Shown piece after piece: positions 34,041 to 43,005 of a stretch of 64,000 nucleotides of DNA. Each line of letters begins with the position of its first letter. Position 1 is the stretch's first letter. The notes below the pieces were generated by a model, which saw nothing but the letters and a program-made list of their open reading frames with translations, made no database searches and was not told the origin of the DNA. The position numbers and the translations under genes are program-made. The DNA is from Nonomuraea turcica (GTDB lineage: Bacteria; Actinomycetota; Actinomycetes; Streptosporangiales; Streptosporangiaceae): the NCBI RefSeq assembly GCF_030718205.1, contig NZ_JAUZQF010000028.1, positions 1-64,000 of the forward strand, in the 5' to 3' direction.

Positions 34041-34867
34041 TGAACAAGGCCAACCGCGTCCGCTGGTGGACCTATCTCCTCCTCGGCCTGGCCGTTTTCG
34101 CCTGCCTGTTCCCGCTGTACTGGATGTTCGTGGTCGCCAGCACCGACAGCGCGACCGCCACCCAGATGCCGCCCGAGATCGTGCCCGGCGGCAACTTCTT
34201 CCACCTGGCCGGGCTGGTCCTCGAGACGGTGCCGTTCATCAGCTCTATGGTCAACAGCCTCATCGTGGCCGGGGCCATCGGGGTCGGGCACGCCGTGCTC
34301 TGCTCGCTGGCCGGCTTCGCCTTCGCCAAGCTGAGCTTCCGCGGCCGCAACATGTTGTTCCTGATCGTGGTGCTGACCATGACCGTGCCGACGCAGCTCG
34401 CGGTCATCCCGCAGTACATGATCATATCCAACCTGAACTGGGTGGACACCCTGCAGGCGCTCATCGTGCCCGGCCTGGCCAGCGCGTTCGGCATCTTCTG
34501 GATGCGTCAGCACATCGGTGCCACGATCAGCGACGAGCTCCTCCAGGCCGCCCGCATCGACGGGGCCACGACCTGGCAGATCTTCTGGCGGATCGCGTTC
34601 CCGCTGGTACGGCCGGCCGCGTTCGTGCTCGGCCTGCTCGGCTTCGTCACCGCGTGGAACGACTTCCTGTGGCCGTTCATCGTGCTGAAGTCGCCCGAGA
34701 TGTACACCGCGCAGATCGCCATCAAGGCGCTGCAGAACAGCTTCGACATCGACCTCGGGCTCGCCATGTCCGGCTCGTTCCTGGCGACCTTGCCGCTGCT
34801 GGTGTTGTTCATCTTCGTCGGCAGGCGGATGGTGGCCGGGATCATGGACGGCGCTTTTAAGGGCTGA
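34040..34867 (+). CDS. sugar ABC transporter permease (MalG-type)
   Basis: A 275-residue six-helix permease. The EAA loop is LQAARIDGATTWQIFWRIAF and P, and the last segment is VGRRMVAGIMDGAFKG, typical for MalG-type proteins. It is translationally coupled to the first permease; the open frame upstream lies out of frame inside that gene. It is the last gene of the operon and is followed by a strong hairpin. Confidence 0.93.
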   Translation: MNKANRVRWWTYLLLGLAVFACLFPLYWMFVVASTDSATATQMPPEIVPGGNFFHLAGLVLETVPFISSMVNSLIVAGAIGVGHAVLCSLAGFAFAKLSFRGRNMLFLIVVLTMTVPTQLAVIPQYMIISNLNWVDTLQALIVPGLASAFGIFWMRQHIGATISDELLQAARIDGATTWQIFWRIAFPLVRPAAFVLGLLGFVTAWNDFLWPFIVLKSPEMYTAQIAIKALQNSFDIDLGLAMSGSFLATLPLLVLFIFVGRRMVAGIMDGAFKG

Positions 34868-34874
34868 TCATTCC

Positions 34875-34921
34875 CCTCGCCGGCGCCGCCTGTGCATCGC
34901 GCACGGGCGCGCCGGTGGAGG
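34875..34921. terminator. long hairpin between convergent genes
   Basis: An imperfect stem of about 20 bp (CCTC...GTGC with GCAC...GAGG) around an ATCG loop separates the sugar ABC operon from the convergent ammonia-lyase-like gene. It can act in both directions. Confidence 0.65.
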
Positions 34922-34929
34922 CTTCGCGA

Positions 34930-36615
34930 TCAAGCGCTGGACACAGAGGGGCGCAAGTGCCCGTTGCGCACCAGCCAGATGGCCTTCTCCAGGTCGGGGG
35001 TGAGATAGCGGTCGTCGCCCAGGGGTGTGACGTACCTCCTGATCTCCGTGTGCAGGCCCTGGGTGACGGCGCCGAGCGGCAGGCCCGCCATCTTCTGGGC
35101 GATCAGGTCGATGCCCTGGGCCGCCATCAGATACTGGACCGCCAGGACGATTTCCAGCCGGTCCAGGTTCTCGTGCAGGTGCCGGACCGAGGCCATCGCC
35201 ATCGTGTTGTGGTCCTCCTGCCCGTCCTTGACCGGCCGGGACAGCGTCCCCGCAGGCGCGGCCCTGACCTGCATCTCCGGGACCAGCGCCGCGGCCACCG
35301 TCTGCACCTGCACCATCCCGGAGTTCAGCCCGACCGTGCCACCGGCGAGGTTCGCCGGAAGGCCGTAGCTCCACCGGGGCGACAGCAGCCGTCCCGACAG
35401 TTCCTGCGACAGCACCCCGATGTCGGCGATCTCCGCGTTGATGGTGTCGGCCAGATGCCCCATGATGGAGCCGTCCCAGTTGCCGCCCATCACGAACTCG
35501 TAGCCTGGCCCTTCATCCCGCTTGAAGATCAGCGGGTTGGAGGTCGAGGAGTTGGCCTCCCGCAGCAGAGTCCGGTGCGCGTCGGCGAGCTCGTGCCGTA
35601 GGCCGGCCATGATGTGCGGCGCCGCCCGCACCGACACCGCGTCCTGGATGCGCGGCTCGTAGTTGGCCGGGTCGAGGCGCTTGCGTCCCTCCTCCGTCAT
35701 CCAGCCCGAGCCCGCCACCATCTCCCGCAGCCGCGCGGCGACCGCGTCCTCCTCGGGGATGTGGCGTTCCTTGTGCGTACGCGCGTCGAGCGATCCCCGC
35801 TCGGCCCTGGTCGCCTCCATGAACAGGGCGAAGGCGCCCTCCGCCTGGTCGGCGAGCACAGTGGCCCGGTGCACGGCGTGCAGCAGGGTGGCGGCCAGGA
35901 CCGTGCTTCCGCTGACGATCGGCAGCGCTTCCCCGGCCTGGAGGGTGAAGTCCCTGGGCAGCCCGGCCTTCGGCAGCAGCTCGGAGGCCGGCCCCTCGAC
36001 CCCCTGGTAGCGCACCGGCGCGTTCTCGCCGATCATCGCCAGCCCGGCCGCCGCCTGCGGCTGCAGGTCCCCGGTGCCCAGTGAGCCGATCTGCGGCATC
36101 CGCGGCACGACGCCCGCGTTGACCATGTCCAGCAGCCGCTGGGGCACCTCGGGTCGTACCCCGACCTTTCCCCTGGCCATCTGGTTCGCCTTGAGGATCA
36201 TGACCAGCCGGACCACGTCGTCGGGCAGCGGCTCGCCGACGCCCGCGGCGTGCGAGCGCAGGACGTTGCGCTGGAACTGCTCGGCCTGCTCGGGTGTGAG
36301 CGGACGGTCCTTCAGCGGCCCGAGCGCCTGGTTCCAGCCGTACACCCGCTGGTTCTCCAGGGCCTTCAGCGCTCCTGCCCGCGTGGTGATCATGTTCGCC
36401 CGCGCGGTCGGCGCGAGCTGGGCGGAGACCGGACGGCCATCGAGGATGGCGAGCGCGTCCTGGAGGGAGAGCGAACCGCCGTCCAGCACCAGGCTCAGCA
36501 CCGGCGCAGGCGCCGCTGCCGCAGGGGGCGGGGCGGGTTCGGCGACTGCCTGCCCCGGCGCGCACAGGGCGGCCAGCAGGCCGACGACGGTCGCCATTCG
36601 TCCGATGGTGGTCAT
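34930..36615 (-). CDS. exported aromatic amino acid lyase (HAL/PAL) homologue with altered MIO triad
   Basis: A 561-residue member of the histidine/phenylalanine ammonia-lyase fold. A signal peptide covers about 1-26 (GLLAALCAPGQAVAEP). The family frame is clear: NVLRSHAAGVGEPLPDDVVR, NSSTSNPLIF, NLAGGTVGLNSGMVQVQTVA and VKDGQEDHNTMAMAS. The cofactor-forming Ala-Ser-Gly, normally in GSxGASGDL, is replaced: residues 177-184 read GSLGTGDL, so the triad is Gly-Thr-Gly at 180-182. The active-site tyrosine of QDxYS is valine (RIQDAVSVRAAPH), and YGVNTG is YGWNQA. It may be a secreted non-canonical lyase or a pseudoenzyme. ATG 36615 follows GGGGGA. Confidence 0.85.
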   Translation of the reverse strand: MTTIGRMATVVGLLAALCAPGQAVAEPAPPPAAAAPAPVLSLVLDGGSLSLQDALAILDGRPVSAQLAPTARANMITTRAGALKALENQRVYGWNQALGPLKDRPLTPEQAEQFQRNVLRSHAAGVGEPLPDDVVRLVMILKANQMARGKVGVRPEVPQRLLDMVNAGVVPRMPQIGSLGTGDLQPQAAAGLAMIGENAPVRYQGVEGPASELLPKAGLPRDFTLQAGEALPIVSGSTVLAATLLHAVHRATVLADQAEGAFALFMEATRAERGSLDARTHKERHIPEEDAVAARLREMVAGSGWMTEEGRKRLDPANYEPRIQDAVSVRAAPHIMAGLRHELADAHRTLLREANSSTSNPLIFKRDEGPGYEFVMGGNWDGSIMGHLADTINAEIADIGVLSQELSGRLLSPRWSYGLPANLAGGTVGLNSGMVQVQTVAAALVPEMQVRAAPAGTLSRPVKDGQEDHNTMAMASVRHLHENLDRLEIVLAVQYLMAAQGIDLIAQKMAGLPLGAVTQGLHTEIRRYVTPLGDDRYLTPDLEKAIWLVRNGHLRPSVSSA

Positions 36616-36783
36616 CAAGGTGGTCCCCCTGCCCTCGCGATCAAGAGCGATGCTGCTCCGTTATAGCGGTGGGGCCAGACAGGGCCGGGGACGGCTCGAC
36701 ACCGCAGAGACGAGTGCTGACCTGGTCTCGACCGGTCCTATGCAGTGCGATGCCCCTTCTGTGCCAGAGGGCAGCGGGCTCCG

Positions 36784-38145
36784 TCATCCCGAGACGGGAA
36801 TGCGCAGCACGAACCGGGCGCCGGTGTCGGAATCCTCGATGGTCAGGGTGCCCTGGTGGGCCGTCGCGATCTCGCGGGCGATCGGCAGGCCGAGCCCGGT
36901 GCCGCCGATGTCGCGGCTACGCGCGTCGTCCAGGCGGGTGAAGCGCTCGAAGACGAGTTCGCGCTGGGCGGGGGCGATGCCGGCGCCGTCGTCGAGCACC
37001 TCGAGCACGGCCTCCCCGCCCTCCTGCCGCGCCGTCACGTCGATCCGCGTCTCGGCGTGCCGCTCGGCGTTGTCCAGCAGGTTCGTCAGCAGGCGGACCA
37101 GCTGCAGGCGGTCGCCCATGATGACCACGCTCTCCTGCGCGTGGGTGATGACGCGCTTGGTGCGCGGCCTGGTGGTCTCGGTGACGACGAGCTCGCCCAG
37201 GTCCACGTGCTCTCGGCGGCTGGGGGCGTCGGCGTCCAGCTTGGTCAGCGTGAGCAGGTCCGAGACGATGGCCTGGAGCCGGTCCAGACTGGCGAGCACC
37301 TCCGTGCCCGTCGCCTGCCAGTCGGTGTCCTCGGGGTGGAGCATCGCCTCCTCGACCTGGGTACGCATCGCGGTGATCGGGCTGCGCAGGTCGTGCGAGG
37401 CGTCGCCGGCGAACCTGCGCTGCCGCTCTATCGCGATCTCCTGCTGCCGCATCGCCGCCTCCAGCCGCTCCAGCGTCTCGTTGGCGGTCTCGGCCAGTGC
37501 CCTGAGCTCGTCGTCGGTGTCAGGCACGGGAACCCGCATCCCGCCGCCGCCCGCGGTGATCTCGGCCAGCCGCGTCGTGATGCTGCCCACGGGCGCGAGC
37601 GTCCGGTGCACGACCCGGGACACCCCCAACCAGGTCACCGCGGCCAGCCCGGCCGTCATGCCGAGCAGGAACAGGATCACCTGCGGGCTGACGTACCAGG
37701 GCACGGTCGGCTCGAAGGCGTAGATGACCCAGGTGCCGTCCGGCTGGTACGCGCGCAAGGCGACCACGATCTTGCACGTGCCGGGAAAGGCCGGCAGATC
37801 GCAGAGCTCCGCGTCGTCGTTGGCCTGGTCCGGGCGGGGGATCGCGGTGGTCTGGCGGGGCGCGCCGGCCAGGCTCTGCGTCCAGGTGACCGGATGCCCG
37901 TCCGGGTCGATCACTTGGATGCCGTCGAGCCCGTCCGGCTCCAGCAGCCGGGGCAACTGGTACTTCTTGACCAGCATGAGCACGCGCAGGGCTTTGCCGG
38001 ACACCTCGAGCGACCGGATGTCCCGGGCCTCGTCCCGCGTGCCGTACAGCACGAACGCGCTGACGACGATGTTCAGCAGGACCATGGCGATGCTGGCGAG
38101 CAGTGCCAGCCGCGTCCGCAGTGAACGGCGCAAGCGTGCTCTCAC
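36784..38145 (-). CDS. orphan two-component sensor histidine kinase
   Basis: A 453-residue membrane kinase starting at a GTG (38145). Helix 1 is at about 12-35, an extracytoplasmic sensor of about 130 residues follows, helix 2 is at about 168-190, and then a HAMP region (APVGSITTRLAEITAGGGGM). The kinase core has the phospho-histidine in FAGDASHDLRSPITAMRTQ, the N box NLLDNAERH, DDGAGI and GGTGLGLPIA. Neither side has a response regulator gene: downstream is the lyase-like gene, upstream the divergent TSUP gene. Ligand and partner are unknown. Confidence 0.92.
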   Translation of the reverse strand: MRARLRRSLRTRLALLASIAMVLLNIVVSAFVLYGTRDEARDIRSLEVSGKALRVLMLVKKYQLPRLLEPDGLDGIQVIDPDGHPVTWTQSLAGAPRQTTAIPRPDQANDDAELCDLPAFPGTCKIVVALRAYQPDGTWVIYAFEPTVPWYVSPQVILFLLGMTAGLAAVTWLGVSRVVHRTLAPVGSITTRLAEITAGGGGMRVPVPDTDDELRALAETANETLERLEAAMRQQEIAIERQRRFAGDASHDLRSPITAMRTQVEEAMLHPEDTDWQATGTEVLASLDRLQAIVSDLLTLTKLDADAPSRREHVDLGELVVTETTRPRTKRVITHAQESVVIMGDRLQLVRLLTNLLDNAERHAETRIDVTARQEGGEAVLEVLDDGAGIAPAQRELVFERFTRLDDARSRDIGGTGLGLPIAREIATAHQGTLTIEDSDTGARFVLRIPVSG

Positions 38146-38273
38146 GCGTCTTCCCCCCGGCGATCAGAAGATCACGGTTGTCGCGCTCGCCGCTAACTTT
38201 GGGAGATTCCCCAATAAATACGACCAGAAGGCAAGAAGGCCGGTCCACCCAGCTCGTCGACGGCAGCCTCGGC

Positions 38274-39146
38274 ATGGCCTACGGGGTCACCTCCAGCACG
38301 CTGCTGCTGGCCGTCGGCACCAACGCGGCCGCGGCCTCGGCCACCGTGCACCTGGCCGAGATCGGCACCACGCTCGCCTCGGGCATCTCCCACTGGCGCT
38401 TCGGCAACGTGGACTGGAAGGTGGTCGCCAGGATCGGCGTCCCGGGGGCCGTCGGCGCCTTCGCCGGGGCGACGTTCCTGTCCAGCCTGTCGACCGAGAT
38501 CGCCGCGCCGGTCATGTCGATCATCCTGCTGGTGCTGGGCGCGTACATCCTGGTCCGCTTCACCGCTTTCGGGCTGCCGCGCGGCAATCTCGGCAAGCCG
38601 CTGCGCCGGCGCTTCCTGGCCCCGCTCGGTGTCCTGGCCGGCTTCGTCGACGCCACCGGCGGTGGGGGCTGGGGGCCGGTCGGCACCCCCGCCATCCTGG
38701 CCAGCGGCCGGCTGGCGCCGCGCAAGGTGATCGGGTCCGTCGACGCCAGCGAGTTCCTCGTCGCGATCGCCGCGAGCGTCGGCTTCTTCGTCGGCATCGG
38801 CTCCGAAAGCATCGACTTCGCGTGGGTCGCCGTCCTGCTGCTCGGCGGCGTCATCGCCGCGCCGATCGCGGCCTGGCTGGTCCGCCACATCCCGCCACGC
38901 ATCCTCGGCTCGGCCGTGGGCGGTGTGATCATCCTGACGAACGTGCGGACCCTGCTGCGCAGTGACTGGATCGACGCCTCCGGTGGTGTTCAGACCGTCG
39001 CCTACATCGCCATCGCCGTGGTCTGGGCCGCCGCCATCGCCTACTCCGTCCGCGAATACCGCCGCGACAAGGCCACCGAGTCGGTCGAGGCGGTCGAGAC
39101 CGAGCTACGCGGCCGGACCCCCGAGGAGGAGCAGGCCTCCGCATGA
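38274..39146 (+). CDS. TSUP-family (TauE/SafE) permease with damaged or unclear 5' end
   Basis: A membrane permease of the sulfite/sulfoacetate exporter family. The family core TQLVDGSLGMAYGVTSSTLL is present, as are DATGGGGWGPVGTPAILASG and the second-half VDASEFLVAIAASVGF. Family members normally have a hydrophobic helix (LVGFxAQLVDG...) right before this motif. Here the upstream codons read RRQEGRSTQLVDG and no ATG or GTG with a ribosome site exists. In-frame candidates are TTG 38199 (315 residues) and ATG 38274 (290 residues, inside the motif). The first helix may have been lost. It converges on the multicopper oxidase gene. Confidence 0.75.
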   Translation: MAYGVTSSTLLLAVGTNAAAASATVHLAEIGTTLASGISHWRFGNVDWKVVARIGVPGAVGAFAGATFLSSLSTEIAAPVMSIILLVLGAYILVRFTAFGLPRGNLGKPLRRRFLAPLGVLAGFVDATGGGGWGPVGTPAILASGRLAPRKVIGSVDASEFLVAIAASVGFFVGIGSESIDFAWVAVLLLGGVIAAPIAAWLVRHIPPRILGSAVGGVIILTNVRTLLRSDWIDASGGVQTVAYIAIAVVWAAAIAYSVREYRRDKATESVEAVETELRGRTPEEEQASA

Positions 39147-39160
39147 GGGCCGCTGGCGGC

Positions 39161-40720
39161 TCACTCCGGCTCGTTCGCGGCGGGGCCTCCCACGGTGAAC
39201 GGTGTGGTGACGTCCTCGTACATCAGGTGGGCGGTGAGCCCTTCCGAGGCGTGGGGCAGGTTGTGGCAGTGGTCCATCCAGATGCCGGGGTTGTCGGCGA
39301 CGAAGGCGATCTCGTACGACTCGCCGGCGGCGACCTCGAGGGAGTCCACCCACCAGGGGCTGCCCGAGGCGGCCACGCCGTCGCGGCTGAGCACCACCGC
39401 GTGGTGGCCGTGCAGGTGCATGGGGTGGGCCTCGCCGCTGTCGTTGGATATCCGCATCCGCACCACGTCGCCCTCGGCCACGTGGAACATCGGCACGTCG
39501 GGATAGAGGTGCCCGTTGATCGTCCACCACAACCCGGGCACCCCGTCGAGGAAGCCGGGGCGGCGTCCCATGTCGTACGCGAACCGCCGATCGGGCCTGC
39601 CGGGATCGAAGGCGAGCGGCGCAGGGGCGCCGTACGTGAGAAGGTCCAGCGTCGGCCCCGGCCGGGGGACCGGAGGCAAGGCGTGCGACGTGGAGCCGAG
39701 CACGACGCCGGTCGGGCCGCCGAGGTGGATCCGGACCGGTGAGCCGTCCGCGGGCATGGTCACCTCGAAGTCCGCGCGTCCTCCCGCGGCCACCGCCACG
39801 GCCTTGTCCTGGACGTGGGCGGCCCCGTTGATCTCCGTGCCGTCGACGGCCACCAGCCGGTACGGCGCACCGCTGACCCAGGTCGGCATGAGGCCGTACT
39901 CGGTGTTGATCACCCGGACCCGCACCCGCGCCCCGGGTGGCACCTGGACGGGGACGTCGCCCTCACGCCCGTTGACGGTGCGCACCCCGTTGTACAGGTG
40001 CACCAGCGCCACGACGTCCGTGGCCTTCTCCTGCGTCACCGGCGCGACCACCAGCGCCCCGAGCAGGCCCCCGCGAACCTGCTCGTGCGACATCTGGTGC
40101 GAGTGATACCAGAACGTGCCCGCCTGGTCGGCGACGAAGCGGTAGGTGAACTCCTTGCCGACGCCGACCGCGTCCTGGGTGACCCCGGCGACACCGTCCG
40201 CGGCGTTGGGCACGTCGACACCGTGCCAGTGCAGCGTGATCCCGCCGGGCACCGACTCGTTGATCAGCCGCACCTGCACCAGCTGGCCCTTGGTGGCCTT
40301 GATGACCGGCCCCGGCGACTGGCCGTTGAGCGTATACCCCTCGAAAGCGCGGCCCGAGGGCAGCAGGAACCGCTGCTTTCGGGCGACCATGGTCACTGCC
40401 ACGTCGGCGCGGCGGCCCGGGTCGGCGACCAGCCGCCTGACGTCCCGCCTCGCGCCCGCGTGCGCTCCCTGGGCCGAGGCCCCCCGGCCGGCGTGTGCAC
40501 CATGGGCCGAGACGCCTTCTTCCGCGTGCTCCATGGCGCCGCGCGGCCCGCCGCCGTAGTCGGCGTGCCCCATGTCCGTGACCGCGTACGTCTCCGGCAG
40601 CAGGCTGTCCTGCCACAGCCAGATCAGCGGCCCCAGCACGGCCAGGGTCGCGGCGCCCGCGACGGCCAGGCGCACGCGGCCACCGCTCCAGCCCTTGCGC
40701 TGCATGGAACCCGCCGTCAC
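39161..40720 (-). CDS. multicopper oxidase (laccase-like), membrane-anchored or exported
   Basis: A 519-residue, three-domain oxidase. An N-terminal helix (about 17-40) anchors or exports it, and a low-complexity HGAHAGRGASAQGAHAGARR stretch follows. All four copper motifs are present: LHWHGVDVP, FWYHSHQM, HPMHLHGH and HCHNLPHASEGL. It should oxidise phenols, cuprous ions or similar donors while reducing oxygen to water. GTG 40720 overlaps the stop of the membrane protein upstream; ATG 40705 is an alternative. The pair forms one operon. Neighbouring genes do not settle the substrate. Confidence 0.9.
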   Translation of the reverse strand: MTAGSMQRKGWSGGRVRLAVAGAATLAVLGPLIWLWQDSLLPETYAVTDMGHADYGGGPRGAMEHAEEGVSAHGAHAGRGASAQGAHAGARRDVRRLVADPGRRADVAVTMVARKQRFLLPSGRAFEGYTLNGQSPGPVIKATKGQLVQVRLINESVPGGITLHWHGVDVPNAADGVAGVTQDAVGVGKEFTYRFVADQAGTFWYHSHQMSHEQVRGGLLGALVVAPVTQEKATDVVALVHLYNGVRTVNGREGDVPVQVPPGARVRVRVINTEYGLMPTWVSGAPYRLVAVDGTEINGAAHVQDKAVAVAAGGRADFEVTMPADGSPVRIHLGGPTGVVLGSTSHALPPVPRPGPTLDLLTYGAPAPLAFDPGRPDRRFAYDMGRRPGFLDGVPGLWWTINGHLYPDVPMFHVAEGDVVRMRISNDSGEAHPMHLHGHHAVVLSRDGVAASGSPWWVDSLEVAAGESYEIAFVADNPGIWMDHCHNLPHASEGLTAHLMYEDVTTPFTVGGPAANEPE

Positions 40721-41172
40721 CCGCGAGCCGCGAGCTGCGGTTCCGGAGCGCGCACCGCCGCGCCGCGACGTGCCGCGTAGAGCGCGGAGGTGAACAGCAG
40801 CAGCGCGTTGAGCCCGTGCACGGCGCCGATCAGGGGAATGTCGTGGCCGAGGATGCCGAACGTGACCTGCAGGACGACGAGCAGGACCACCAGGCCGGCC
40901 GCCTTCACGGCCCCCGGGACCTTCGCCCAGAAGGAGCTGATCAGCAGGAGGAGCGCGATGACGGGGATGGCGATCATCCCGTTGATGCCGTGGATGATGA
41001 GGCCGACGAACTCGGGGAACGGCATTTCGCCGCTCTCGCCGAGCGTCTTGTCGAGCACGCCGCCCTCGCTGACCCACTTGCCCATCCCGGCGTCACCCCA
41101 GACCATGACCGCCGCCTGCACGGCCACTTCGATCGCCACCAGGTAGGCCAAGACCTTGTAGACGTGTTTCAT
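40717..41172 (-). CDS. four-helix membrane protein paired with the multicopper oxidase
   Basis: A 151-residue protein with four predicted helices. Two histidine-bearing helices (VGLIIHGINGMIAIPVIALL and GHDIPLIGAVHGLNALLLF) resemble half of a haem-binding CtaA/cytochrome b-like bundle, but I cannot assign a family name firmly. GGGAGGGCGTG precedes ATG 41172. The stop is embedded in the oxidase start, so the two are made together and might pass electrons or copper. A GAGAC/GTCTC dyad lies 18 bases upstream. Confidence 0.75.
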   Translation of the reverse strand: MKHVYKVLAYLVAIEVAVQAAVMVWGDAGMGKWVSEGGVLDKTLGESGEMPFPEFVGLIIHGINGMIAIPVIALLLLISSFWAKVPGAVKAAGLVVLLVVLQVTFGILGHDIPLIGAVHGLNALLLFTSALYAARRGAAVRAPEPQLAARG

Positions 41173-41190
41173 CACGCCCTCCCCTCTCAA

Positions 41191-41205
41191 GAGACCGCTT
41201 GTCTC
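41191..41205. promoter_or_regulatory. inverted repeat GAGAC-N5-GTCTC before the oxidase operon
   Basis: A 15-base dyad upstream of the membrane protein/multicopper oxidase operon within the 225-base divergent gap (41173-41397). It is a possible operator for a metal- or redox-responsive regulator. Nothing else is evident in the gap. Confidence 0.35.
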
Positions 41206-41397
41206 GCGTGTCACGGTAGGGAGCGCCACTTGGGGAGGAATGGTGGGCGACTTGGAACGTGCTTGGCGCGGGGGCCCCGGTCGCGTCGGCGAGCCGGGAA
41301 GTCGCGACCGTGGCCGAGCTTCACGGGCGGGCATACCTTCCGGCAAGTTGTCGTGGGGTCGCCCGCGCGCTCGGGGCGGGCGCGCTAAGAAGATCCG

Positions 41398-42849
41398 GTG
41401 GCATCGAACATGTCGTGGTGGCGCGCCGATCCGTGGCGGGCGCTGCTGATCCTGGTGGCCTGCTGCTACGGGATCGCGCAACTGATCGTCGTCACCCCCG
41501 GGATGGGGCTGGGGTGGGACGAGTCGATCTATGTCAGCCAGGTGGATCCGCGGGCGCCCGCGGCCGAGTTCATCGCGCCCCGCGCCCGGGGGATCACCTT
41601 GCTGGTCGCTCCGGTGGTGCTGGTCACCTCCTCGACGGAGGCGTTGCGGGTCTACCTCTGCCTGCTGTCCGCCCTGGCGTTGTACGCGTCGTTCGGGATC
41701 TGGCTGCGGGTGCGGGCCGGGGCGATGGCGCCGCTCGCCGCCCTGCTGTTCGCGTCCTTGTGGTTGTCGTTGTTCTACGGCGGCCAGGTCATGCCGAACC
41801 TGTGGGTCGCCTTCGGCGCGGTGGCCGCCGTCGGCTGCTTTCTGCGCTGCGTGCGGCCGGACAGCGGGCGCGGCCCGGTGATCGGACTGGCGCTGAGCGT
41901 GGCCGCGGTGGCCCTGCTGCGGCCGCCCGACAGCCTGTGGCTCGTGCTCGCGCTCGCGGCGGCACTCGCCCGGCCGGCGTGGCGGCAGGCCAAGGTCACC
42001 GCCGCCCTGGTCGCGGGGCTGGTCGTGGGCTGGGCTGACTGGATCGTCGAGGCGTACGCGCGTTTCGGCGGGCTCGCCGCCCGCTGGCAGGCCGCCGGCG
42101 CGGCGAACGAGACCGGTCTGCATGTCACCCTGCTCGAACACGCCCGCGCCCTCAACGGCCCGCTGCTCTGTCGCCCTCCCGCGCACTGCGGGCCCGTCCC
42201 GCCGTCCTGGCTGCTGTGGGCAAGCGCGATCCCGGTTCTCGTCCTGCTCGGCCTGTACGCGGCCCGGCGGCGCGGACACCTGACCGCCTGCGCGGTGCCG
42301 GCCCTCGCCGGCCTGCTGATGGGCCTGCCCTACGTCTTCCTGGTCGGGTACGCGGCGCCCCGCTTCCTGCTTCCCGCGTACGCGCTGCTGGCGCTGCCGA
42401 TCGCGTACGGCGTCCTCCGGCTGCTGGACCACCGGGCGCGACGGGCCCTTGCCGGCCTCGTGGCCGCGGGCTTCCTCGCCCAGTTCACCCTGCAGGGGCT
42501 CACGCTGGACAAGATCGTCGCCCCCAGGCTGGCCAAACGCCAGGCCGACGTCGAGGTCGCGCGCGCGTTGAGCGCCCTGGACCTGCGCCCGCCCTGCCTG
42601 GTGTACGGCGAGCACGCGGCGATGATCGCCTACCGGGTGGGCTGCGAGTCGTACACGATCCTGCGCTGGCCGCAGCAGTCGGCGGCGCCCGCCCCGATAC
42701 GCGCCGCCCAGAGCGCGGGCAAACACGTGGTCGCCGTCGACAGGGGCCGGCAGACCGCCGCGCCCTTCCTGCTGGACTGGGAATGGAGGCCGCTGCCGGA
42801 GGCACGGCCCGGTACGTGGCAGGCGTACCTGCCCCCGCCGCACTCGTAA
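41398..42849 (+). CDS. multispan glycosyltransferase-like membrane protein (ArnT/PMT type)
   Basis: A 483-residue protein with about eleven helices. The first loop after helix 1 has LGWDESIYVSQV, matching the Asp-Glu of GT-C fold, polyprenyl-phosphate-sugar-dependent glycosyltransferases (GT39/GT83). A C-terminal soluble domain of about 100 residues (SALDLRPPCLVYGEHAAMIA) follows. The likely reaction is transfer of a sugar from a lipid carrier on the outer membrane face; the acceptor is unknown. GTG 41398 is the longest start; ATG 41410 is equally possible. It is monocistronic. Confidence 0.75.
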   Translation: MASNMSWWRADPWRALLILVACCYGIAQLIVVTPGMGLGWDESIYVSQVDPRAPAAEFIAPRARGITLLVAPVVLVTSSTEALRVYLCLLSALALYASFGIWLRVRAGAMAPLAALLFASLWLSLFYGGQVMPNLWVAFGAVAAVGCFLRCVRPDSGRGPVIGLALSVAAVALLRPPDSLWLVLALAAALARPAWRQAKVTAALVAGLVVGWADWIVEAYARFGGLAARWQAAGAANETGLHVTLLEHARALNGPLLCRPPAHCGPVPPSWLLWASAIPVLVLLGLYAARRRGHLTACAVPALAGLLMGLPYVFLVGYAAPRFLLPAYALLALPIAYGVLRLLDHRARRALAGLVAAGFLAQFTLQGLTLDKIVAPRLAKRQADVEVARALSALDLRPPCLVYGEHAAMIAYRVGCESYTILRWPQQSAAPAPIRAAQSAGKHVVAVDRGRQTAAPFLLDWEWRPLPEARPGTWQAYLPPPHS

Positions 42850-43005
42850 GCCCGGCGCGGTGGGTGAGCGGAAACACATCGCCGGCTGATCCAGGCCGGA
42901 CCCGATCATAAGCGACGAATGGAACAATTTCGTGTTTGTGTTATGCGAGTGGTGATTCTCCCGTCTCCTATCCGGAGCTACGGAGGCTCCGGATCGAGGT
43001 AATGG

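Noticed and set aside
38103..38273. ATG 38103 as the start of the TSUP permease
   Set aside because: It would overlap the divergent histidine kinase gene, and the added residues are not hydrophobic or family-like.
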